From positions 1-14,934 of the forward strand of contig JBKPND010000040.1 of assembly GCA_046732465.1 (NCBI GenBank): 14,934 nt of DNA, in the 5' to 3' direction. This DNA comes from DASUPK01 sp046732465. GTDB lineage: Bacteria; Actinomycetota; Thermoleophilia; Solirubrobacterales; 70-9. This document shows, piece by piece, positions 8,964 through 14,339 of this stretch (positions within the stretch are counted from its first letter, which is position 1; each line of letters starts with the position of its first letter). The notes beneath the pieces are model-generated. The model did not search any database, was not told where the DNA came from, and saw only the letters and a program-made list of their open reading frames with translations. Position numbers and translations under genes: made by a program.

Positions 8964-10408
8964 TCTCGGCCCCGCAGCTCCGCGCGCCGGATCTTGCCGC
9001 TCGGCGTCTTCGGCAGCTCGTCGGTGAACTCGAGGATGCGCGGGTACTTGTACGGAGCGGTCACCCGCTTGACGTGATCCTGGAGTTCGGCGGCGAGCCG
9101 ATCGGAGGGCTCTGCGCCCGCCAGCACGACGATCGCCCGGACCACGGAGCCGCGCTCCTCGTCCGGTGCCGGCACGGCTGCGGCCTCGGCGACGGCGGGA
9201 TGGGAGACCAGCGCCGACTCGACCTCGAAGGGGCCGACGCGGTAGCCGGCGGTGATGATGATGTCGTCGTCCCGTCCCTCGAACCAGAGGTAGCCGTCCT
9301 CGTCCTGGCGGACGTGGTCCCCCGTGGCCCACCAGTCCCCGTTGAACGGCTGCTCGCCGAGGTAGTGGCTGAAGAAGGTCGGGACGGTCCCGGGCCTCAC
9401 CTGGAGCTCGCCAGCCTCGACCCTCACCTCGACTCCGGGCAGCGGCCGGCCCATCGATCCATCCCGTGCCGGATCGTCCTCGTCGGGGCGCATGCCCGTC
9501 ACCGGTCCGGTCTCGGTCTGCCCGTAGCCGTCTCCGATGCCGGTTCCCATCGTCTCGCGAAAGGCCCTGATCACGTCCGGGTTGAGGGGCTCGCCCGCCG
9601 AGACCATCCGGCGCAGCGAGCCGATCGGGCGCAGCTCCGTTCGCTTGGCGAGGATGCGGTACTCGGTGGGGGCCTGGCAGAGGACGTTGACCCCCTCGCG
9701 CTCGATGACCTCCAGGCGCTCCTCCGGGTCGAAACGGGCGTCGTGAATCAGCGCGGCGGCGCCCCGGAGCCAGGGTGCGATGAACACGTTGCGTGTGGAC
9801 TTCGACCAGCCCGGCGCGGCGGTGCACCAGGCGAGCTCGCCTTCGCGGGCACCGACCCAGTGCTCGGCCTGCAGGCTCTGCCCGGTGAGGTAGCGCTGCG
9901 GATAGACGACGCCCCTCGGGTCGCCGGTGGTCCCCGAGGTGAAGATGATCACGGCCGGGTCCTCGGGACCGAGCTCCGCCACGGCGGTTGGCGCCTCCTG
10001 GGGGCGGTCCTCGTCGAGGGAGTCGGCAACGTCGGTCATCGTCATCGCCGGGACGCCATCCGGGAGCTCGCCGAGCAGATCCTCCTCGCCTATGCAGAGC
10101 TTCGGGTCCGCGCCCTGGATCCTGACCTCGAGGTCCTTGTGGCGCAACTGCGGGTTGCACGGCATCGCCACCGCGCCCATCCGGAAGCAGGCGAGCATGG
10201 CGAGCACCCACTCGATCCGGCTGCCCACCAGGGTCATCACGGCGTCCCCGCGTCTCACTCCGTGGGCGGCCATCGCGCCCGAGAGCCCGGCGCTCCGGGC
10301 GACCAGCTCACCGAAGTGCCACTCCCGCCGGACGCCGGATGCATCGATCGCGACGATTCCGAGCCGGGACGCCTTGGAGCGCTCCATCACGTCCTCGATG
10401 AAGTTCAT
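8960..10408 (-). CDS. AMP-forming acyl-CoA synthetase (ACSM/medium-chain-like)
   Basis: This 482-aa ANL-superfamily enzyme activates a carboxylic acid with ATP to an acyl-AMP and then transfers it to CoA. Motifs are the P-loop IIFTSGTTGDPRG (154-166), GDGYGQTETG (292-301), ATGDHV (361-366), GRDDDIIITAGYRVGPFEVE (378-397, the hinge) and the C-terminal PKTPSGKIRRAEL (466-478), whose Lys472 should be the adenylation lysine. The end KYPRILEFTDELPKTPSGKI strongly recalls the ACSM/acetyl-CoA-synthetase-like group. The usual P-loop lysine (PKG) is Arg165. It is shorter than most relatives (about 530-550 aa). Start ATG 10408 keeps the family's N-terminal NF-x2-DV-x-ER pattern. There is no clear Shine-Dalgarno, but CAGACT lies 7 bases before the ATG. 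It is the first gene of a coupled three-gene operon. Confidence 0.93.
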   Translation of the reverse strand: MNFIEDVMERSKASRLGIVAIDASGVRREWHFGELVARSAGLSGAMAAHGVRRGDAVMTLVGSRIEWVLAMLACFRMGAVAMPCNPQLRHKDLEVRIQGADPKLCIGEEDLLGELPDGVPAMTMTDVADSLDEDRPQEAPTAVAELGPEDPAVIIFTSGTTGDPRGVVYPQRYLTGQSLQAEHWVGAREGELAWCTAAPGWSKSTRNVFIAPWLRGAAALIHDARFDPEERLEVIEREGVNVLCQAPTEYRILAKRTELRPIGSLRRMVSAGEPLNPDVIRAFRETMGTGIGDGYGQTETGPVTGMRPDEDDPARDGSMGRPLPGVEVRVEAGELQVRPGTVPTFFSHYLGEQPFNGDWWATGDHVRQDEDGYLWFEGRDDDIIITAGYRVGPFEVESALVSHPAVAEAAAVPAPDEERGSVVRAIVVLAGAEPSDRLAAELQDHVKRVTAPYKYPRILEFTDELPKTPSGKIRRAELRGRE

Positions 10409-10444
10409 CCGGGCAAGTCTGCCGGGTGGGGGCGAGGGAGTGAC

Positions 10445-10458
10445 GCGCGCTAGCGCGC
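10445..10458. repeat. 14-bp perfect palindrome in a divergent intergenic region
   Basis: GCGCGCTAGCGCGC reads the same on both strands and lies about 40 bases upstream of the acyl-CoA synthetase start. The 175-base region 10409-10583 separates that operon from the divergent lipoprotein gene and otherwise shows only GC-rich sequence and one possible -10 box. The palindrome could be an operator for the operon, but alternating GC is common in such genomes. Confidence 0.35.
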
Positions 10459-10567
10459 CGGCACGCGGCGGGGCGGAGGCACCTGAGCCCCGGGGAAGGA
10501 GTGAACGCGCCCGCCGCCCGACATCGCGGCGATGCTACCCAGAGCCGGCCGGACGATCCGGAGCGGG

Positions 10568-10573
10568 TACGCT
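10568..10573 (+). promoter_or_regulatory. Candidate -10 box for the lipoprotein gene
   Basis: TACGCT (TANNNT) lies 10 bases before GTG 10584, which has no Shine-Dalgarno. Transcription would start a few bases before the start codon. No -35 box is evident. Confidence 0.33.
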
Positions 10574-10583
10574 CACCCGCCTG

Positions 10584-11048
10584 GTGGGACGGGCTCGACA
10601 CGGGCGGGCATCGGTGGCTGCGGTCGCTGCGATCGTGGCCTCCCTGATCGTCTTCGCCGGCTGTGGCAGCGACGGAGATGACGACGCCACGACCTCCGCA
10701 CCTCAGGTCACGACTCCGGGCGCGTTCAACCCGGGTACCCGGTCCACGCCCACCGCTAGGCAGGCGCCGGACAACACCACGACCACGCCCCCCGCGCCCG
10801 GGAGCCAGGGTCCGGGAGCGGCGCCGGTTATCCAGGCCCTCGCCCCGTTCCGCGACTGTCTGAGCCGCCACGGCGTGGACCCGGCGCAGTTCAGGGCCGG
10901 CGTTCAGCGGCAGGGACAGCAGCAGCGGGACCCCGCCCAGGTTCAGAGGCAGATCCAGGCCGGCATCGCCTGCATTCCCGAGCTCCCACCGAGGCTCAGG
11001 AAGGCCGCGGAGCGGCTAAAGCGCCGCTACGAGCTGCTAAATGGCTGA
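10584..11048 (+). CDS. Small putative lipoprotein
   Basis: This predicted 154-aa secreted lipoprotein has a short basic n-region (RARHGR, 3-8), a hydrophobic stretch (11-25) and a lipobox VFAGC with Cys27 as the lipidated residue. A Thr/Pro/Asp-rich linker, probably extended, covers about 28-82. The C-terminal part (83-154) is Gln/Arg-rich and helical, with FRDCLSRHGVDPAQF and IACIPELPPRLRKA. The pattern FR-x-CL-x3-GVDP followed by a second Cys resembles small actinobacterial lipoproteins of unknown function. GTG 10584 is chosen because it gives a complete signal peptide. The frame is open much further upstream, but that part is a shadow of the synthetase gene. An alternative start at a GTG ten codons later would lose the basic n-region. 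No function is assigned. Confidence 0.75.
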   Translation: MGRARHGRASVAAVAAIVASLIVFAGCGSDGDDDATTSAPQVTTPGAFNPGTRSTPTARQAPDNTTTTPPAPGSQGPGAAPVIQALAPFRDCLSRHGVDPAQFRAGVQRQGQQQRDPAQVQRQIQAGIACIPELPPRLRKAAERLKRRYELLNG

Positions 11049-11075
11049 GGGGTGGCGACCGGTGATCTCCGGGAC

Positions 11076-11105
11076 TTGACCTGCGCGCAGGGCCCGTCAT
11101 AGGGT
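11076..11105 (+). promoter_or_regulatory. Sigma-70-type promoter of the CSLREA/beta-helix gene
   Basis: TTGACC (11076-11081) and TAGGGT (11100-11105) are separated by 18 bases, a housekeeping-sigma layout. Transcription from about 11112 would give a 5' leader of some 43 bases containing GGGAG (about 11144-11148) 6 bases before ATG 11155. This is the best -35/-10 pair in the window. Confidence 0.6.
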
Positions 11106-11154
11106 CCGCGTTTCGTCCAGGACGGCATCAGCCGCAGAACAGAGGGAGCGGGTT

Positions 11155-12603
11155 ATGGCGAAGAGGCAGCGTCGGCGACGTCGGGAGCGGCGTAAGGAAC
11201 ATTCGCGGCGAGGGGGCTGGCAGACGCGCCGCAGCGTGATCACCGGCGCGGGACTCGCGGCAGGCGCGGCCCTTAGTTTCGCAGCGCCTGTGTCGGCGGA
11301 CCCGCTCTACCTGACCGTCGACAACCTCAACGACCCGAACAGCGCGGGCGCCTGCAGCGACGCCGTTGCGGACGACTGCTCCCTGCGTCAGGCGATCGAC
11401 GTCGCGAATACCAACTCGGGGCAGTACGACTACATCTACTTCCAGGCGGGCCTCAGCGGCACGGTGTCATTGACCACCTTGGCCGGCGGGGACATCGAGA
11501 TCACGGACGCCGTCTTCGTCTTCGGCCCCGATCCGCGGGAGATCAGCGTCGACGCGGCTCCGAACTCGCGGATCTTCGCCGTCGACCCTGCATCCGATGA
11601 CACCGTTGAGATCGCCGGGGTCACGCTCACCGGCGGGGACGTCGCCGGAAACGGCGGGGCGATCGAAAATATCGATGCTCAGCTCGTTGTCTTCAACACC
11701 ATCCTCACCGGCAACACCGCCGAGGGCGCCGGTGGAGCGATCTCTGAAGCCGGTCAGGCCTACAACAACGGGGCCGACGACCGCATCTACTACTCGACCT
11801 TCTCCAACAATCACGCTGAGAGCGGCGGCGGCATCTTCGCCCTCAATTCCTGGGGTCACATACGTGAGACGACCTTCAGCGGCAACGGAGCGGACAGCGG
11901 ATACGGCGGGGCGATCGACGGAACCTCCGGCTACCTGGTCGACTCGACCGTCTCGGGCAACAACGCGGCCGTGAGTGGCGGCGGCGTCAGCGCCTTCGGC
12001 GACATCAGGCTCTTCGGCACGATCCTGGCCAACAACACCGCAGGAGCCTCCCAACCCGACATCTACGCGCCTCTCGGCGGCGATGGGTCCTACGACCTGA
12101 TCGAGAATCCGGGGGTCCTGGGTGCGAACCCAAGCATCATCACCGGGCAGGACCCGCAGCTCGGTGGTCTGCAGAACAACGGCGGCTACACGCCGACCTT
12201 GAAGCCGGCCGCGGACAGCCCGGTCGTCGACCAATCCTACTCGTACTCGTATTACGACCAGCGTGTCTCGGATCGGCGCGTGGACAACCCGAATCGGGCG
12301 AACGCGGCGACCGGGACCTACGCGGCAGCGGATATCGGCTCGGTCGAGTTGACCCTCCAGGAGGGTCCACAGGCGACTCCGACCACGCCACCACCGCCGC
12401 CGCCGCCGGTGGCGCACAAGAAGAAGAAGTGCAAGAAGAAAAAGAAGAAGCACCGCTCGGCGGAAAGCGCCAAGAAGAAGAGGTGCAAGAAGAAGAAGAA
12501 GCGCGCCACCGAAGTGCACCGCGGCATCCACTTCGCCCTGCCGCCCGCGTCAGCGTCGCGCTGGGGTGAGGCCGGGCACAACCCGTTCAGGCTGCAGCCC
12601 TAG
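11155..12603 (+). CDS. Tat-type secreted CSLREA/choice-of-anchor-Q beta-helix protein with Lys/Cys-rich tail
   Basis: This 482-aa exported protein begins with a very basic region (MAKRQRRRRRERRK) followed by QTRRSVITGAGLAAGAAL and a cleavage-like PVSADP at 45-50, resembling a twin-arginine signal. DDCSLRQAIDVAN (73-85) is the CSLREA-type motif seen at the N-terminus of secreted beta-helix proteins. Five Gly-rich turns (GNGGAI 165-170, GAGGAI 191-196, SGGGIF 223-228, GYGGAI 249-254, SGGGVS 274-279) recur every 24-32 residues, as in a right-handed parallel beta-helix. DPQLGGLQNNGGYTPT (333-348) with DSPVVDQ is the choice-of-anchor-Q signature. The end has a Pro run (412-418), then a segment with 18 Lys and two Cys (421-450) and 32 further residues. 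A surface adhesin or polysaccharide-associated protein is inferred; no catalytic site is seen. Its stop overlaps that of the convergent gene. Confidence 0.93.
   Translation: MAKRQRRRRRERRKEHSRRGGWQTRRSVITGAGLAAGAALSFAAPVSADPLYLTVDNLNDPNSAGACSDAVADDCSLRQAIDVANTNSGQYDYIYFQAGLSGTVSLTTLAGGDIEITDAVFVFGPDPREISVDAAPNSRIFAVDPASDDTVEIAGVTLTGGDVAGNGGAIENIDAQLVVFNTILTGNTAEGAGGAISEAGQAYNNGADDRIYYSTFSNNHAESGGGIFALNSWGHIRETTFSGNGADSGYGGAIDGTSGYLVDSTVSGNNAAVSGGGVSAFGDIRLFGTILANNTAGASQPDIYAPLGGDGSYDLIENPGVLGANPSIITGQDPQLGGLQNNGGYTPTLKPAADSPVVDQSYSYSYYDQRVSDRRVDNPNRANAATGTYAAADIGSVELTLQEGPQATPTTPPPPPPPVAHKKKKCKKKKKKHRSAESAKKKRCKKKKKRATEVHRGIHFALPPASASRWGEAGHNPFRLQP
12415..12504 (+). repeat. AAG-rich low-complexity tract coding for the Lys/Cys tail
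   Basis: The stretch is dominated by AAG codons and encodes residues 421-450 of the beta-helix protein. Two Cys codons lie 18 residues apart (426 and 444), each flanked by runs of Lys. Nearly all lysines use AAG, in line with the GC bias. Such tracts can expand or shrink by slippage. Confidence 0.7.
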
Positions 12604-13106
12604 GCGTCGCGCCTGCGCGCCCGCCGCAGGCCGAGCATCCGCGGGCCGGTCGCGGCCGTCGCGCGCATCAGGGCGCCAACCGGGGCTCCGGCGATCCGGA
12701 GCGCCGTGGCCCGACCGGTACCGCCACGCCGCCGGGCGAGCTTGGGCCCGGTCGCGCTCAGGAAGGCTGCGATCGCGGGGAAGGGCCGGAAGAGGACCGT
12801 GATCTCCCTGACCTTTCCCTCGTCGTCGAAGCGAAGGAGGTCCACGCCCTCCAGCTGCTTGCCCTCGACCTCTGCCGTGAAGTGCAGGACGTGCGGGTCA
12901 CCGGGGATCTCGTCGACATAGGTGATCGGCCAGAGGACGTCCAACAGGACTGCGAACAGGTCGCCCGCCTCATCAACGCCGCTGAAGGGCAGTTCGAAGA
13001 TCGGCGACTGGAGGACGACGTCCGGCGCCAGCGCGCTGATGAGGGCGTCGTGATCCCGCGCCTCGAAGGCGGCGCGGAGCGGGGTGGGGGTGACCGGTTC
13101 GGCCAC
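12600..13106 (-). CDS. SnoaL/NTF2-like domain protein
   Basis: This 168-aa protein has one cone-shaped NTF2/SnoaL-type domain in its first about 110 residues. The pattern LRAAFEARDHDALISALAPD, then VVLQSPIFELPFSG, HFTAEVEGKQLEGVD and LLRFDDEGKVREITVLFRP is typical of the family, including the final strand motif DDEGK-x-RE. Members include isomerases, hydrolases and uncharacterised small-molecule binders, so no reaction is named. The tail (about 125-168) is Arg/Ala-rich (KLARRRGGTGR, RRARRRDA) and not part of the domain; it may be a disordered basic extension. GTG 13106 is the start. It lacks a Shine-Dalgarno but has TAGGCT 6 bases upstream, a leaderless arrangement. The stop overlaps that of the beta-helix gene by two bases. 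Confidence 0.87.
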   Translation of the reverse strand: MAEPVTPTPLRAAFEARDHDALISALAPDVVLQSPIFELPFSGVDEAGDLFAVLLDVLWPITYVDEIPGDPHVLHFTAEVEGKQLEGVDLLRFDDEGKVREITVLFRPFPAIAAFLSATGPKLARRRGGTGRATALRIAGAPVGALMRATAATGPRMLGLRRARRRDA

Positions 13107-13112
13107 TGGCGG

Positions 13113-13118
13113 AGCCTA
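13113..13118 (-). promoter_or_regulatory. Candidate -10 box of a leaderless SnoaL-like transcript
   Basis: On the minus strand TAGGCT (TANNNT) is followed by 6 bases and GTG 13106, so the start codon coincides with the expected transcription start. The gene may thus have its own promoter despite lying only 42 bases behind the DUF1028 gene. Confidence 0.42.
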
Positions 13119-13148
13119 CCGGCGCGATGGAGCCGCCGCCCGCGGTGT

Positions 13149-14033
13149 TCAGGAAGCCTCGGAGAGCCGCGCCTGAACCGCCGACGCGCCTGGAGCGATC
13201 TCGTCGGTAAGGCGAGCGAGGAAGTCCTGGAGGGAGGGCTGAAGTTCGAGCGCACGGCGGACGAGATCGAGACCCACCTCGAGGTCTTCCGTCGCGGCGC
13301 CCAGCCCGACCCAAAGGAGCGCTTGCGGATGATCCTCTGCGAGAGCGAGCGCGTCCATCCCAGCTTGCCTCGCGCCCTCGAGATCGCCGGCCGCGGCGCG
13401 TCCCTCGGCGAGATCGAGCAGCTTGAAGGCACGATGCATGTGAAGCGCTCGGGAGAGCTCGGGCAGGGGATCGTCGTGATAGTCGACCCGCAGGTCCGCC
13501 GTGCGCCGCCAAGGCTCGCCCTCGGCGGGGACCACGAGGAGCGCGGCCGACATCCGGCCACGGGCGTCTCCGCCGGCTGCCTCGCCGGCCTCGAGCGAGG
13601 CCAAGAGGCGCACGGCGAGCTCCCCCTCCGTCGCCTCGAAAGCCGCGGCCATCGCTTCGGGGACCCCCCCCGAGGCCATCATGTTCGCCTGGCAGCGGCA
13701 ATCGGACCCGTTCGCCTCGCCGGCGTACGGCACGCAAGCCTGGCCGGTGAATCCGGCGGGCTCGCCGTCCAGGGGGAGGACACCCAGTTGACGCACCGTG
13801 GGGATGGAGTCGGAGCCGATCAGCTGCTCGACCGCATCCGGCGCGGAAACGCCCTCCCGCAGCAACTCGAGGCCACGCGGCCCGAAGGAGATCTCGACGA
13901 GCGACTGCGTTGCAACCGCGCCGACGCCCGGCTCGGCGAAAGGAACGGCGCTCCCAACAGCAGGCCAGGCGGTGAAGACGGCCGCCCCGAGCTCACCGGT
14001 GGCCGGGTCCCGCGCGACGATCGAAGCGGTCAC
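13149..14033 (-). CDS. DUF1028-family protein with TPR-like C-terminus
   Basis: This is a 294-aa protein. The N-terminal about 200 residues match the DUF1028 pattern: SIVARDPATGELGAAVFTAW (4-23), VPFAEPGVGAVATQSLV (30-46), GPRGLELLREG, RQLGVLPLDG, FTGQACVPYAGE, QANMMASGGVPEAM, then AFEATEGELAVRLLASLEAG and AGGDARGRMSAALLVV. The family is regarded as Ntn-hydrolase-like with unknown substrate. Residues about 205-294 are helical and TPR-like (LLDLAEGRAAAGDLEGARQ, ALALAEDHPQALLW, RALELQPSLQDFL), whereas many relatives carry a putative peptidoglycan-binding domain there. The start is GTG 14033, matching the family's M-T-x-SI beginning; the nearby ATG is out of frame. It follows the ferredoxin gene after 51 bases that contain a strong hairpin. 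Cytoplasmic, as no signal peptide is visible. Confidence 0.9.
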   Translation of the reverse strand: MTASIVARDPATGELGAAVFTAWPAVGSAVPFAEPGVGAVATQSLVEISFGPRGLELLREGVSAPDAVEQLIGSDSIPTVRQLGVLPLDGEPAGFTGQACVPYAGEANGSDCRCQANMMASGGVPEAMAAAFEATEGELAVRLLASLEAGEAAGGDARGRMSAALLVVPAEGEPWRRTADLRVDYHDDPLPELSRALHMHRAFKLLDLAEGRAAAGDLEGARQAGMDALALAEDHPQALLWVGLGAATEDLEVGLDLVRRALELQPSLQDFLARLTDEIAPGASAVQARLSEAS

Positions 14034-14040
14034 GGCTTCA

Positions 14041-14079
14041 TTAAACGGGTTGCACCTCGGCTTCGCCGAAGGTGCACCC
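14041..14079 (-). terminator. Hairpin between ferredoxin and DUF1028 genes (attenuator, processing site or weak terminator)
   Basis: On the minus strand GGG-TGCACC-(T)-TCGGC, loop GAA, GCCGA-GGTGCA-(A)-CCC can pair over 14 base pairs with two single-base bulges (14079 to 14047). GTTTAA follows, only a short T stretch, so complete Rho-independent termination is doubtful. The hairpin ends 13 bases before the DUF1028 start. It lies within a 14-codon open frame that begins on the ferredoxin stop codon. Confidence 0.45.
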
Positions 14080-14084
14080 TCGCA

Positions 14085-14339
14085 TCAGCGCCGCAACTCG
14101 GTGCCGTCGTAGAGCTTCTTGACGACCACGCCGCCGGGTGGGGCGGCCTCGACGCAGAGGTTGCAGAGCACGCACTCGTCGAGGTTCTCGCGCGCGATGG
14201 TCACCTTGCCGTTGTCGTCGACGTAGATGTCCACCGGGCAGACCTCCTCGAGCTTGCCGGCCAGCTCGGCGTCGTCCCGGATCTCGTCGGAGACCTCGAC
14301 GTCGATGAAGATTCCCTGCAAATCCTGCGTATCGGGCAT
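14085..14339 (-). CDS. Ferredoxin with a single [4Fe-4S] site, FixX-like cysteine layout
   Basis: This 84-aa cytoplasmic electron carrier retains four Cys: Cys34 in EEVCPVDIY, and Cys56, Cys59 and Cys62 in ECVLCNLCVEAAPPGG. In two-cluster ferredoxins the three Cys of the second CxxCxxC plus the CP cysteine of the first motif hold one cluster. Exactly that set is kept here. The other cluster's ligands are gone, Ala66 standing where the last Cys-Pro would be. FixX proteins share this pattern (CP, then CxxCxxC without the fourth Cys), but flavoprotein partners of FixX are not in view. ATG 14339 overlaps the stop of the CoA-ligase alpha gene (TGATG), so the two are translationally coupled. This suggests a ferredoxin-linked step, such as a 2-oxoacid:ferredoxin oxidoreductase, near the ligase reaction. 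Confidence 0.92.
   Translation of the reverse strand: MPDTQDLQGIFIDVEVSDEIRDDAELAGKLEEVCPVDIYVDDNGKVTIARENLDECVLCNLCVEAAPPGGVVVKKLYDGTELRR

Noticed and set aside
8964..10211. MFS gene extended to 809 aa as a fusion protein
   Set aside because: The upstream part is out of frame with, and antisense-like to, the conserved synthetase frame on the same strand; the MFS fold begins at ATG 8963 with an ATGA overlap.
9074..10453. 459-aa plus-strand open frame
   Set aside because: It is antisense to the acyl-CoA synthetase and has shadow-type composition.
9927..10583. Longer start for the lipoprotein gene
   Set aside because: The upstream frame is a shadow of the synthetase and would bury the signal peptide and lipobox inside the protein.
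12415..12504. AAG tract as a CRISPR-like or tandem DNA repeat element
   Set aside because: It is in frame, codes for Lys, and has no spacer or repeat-unit structure.
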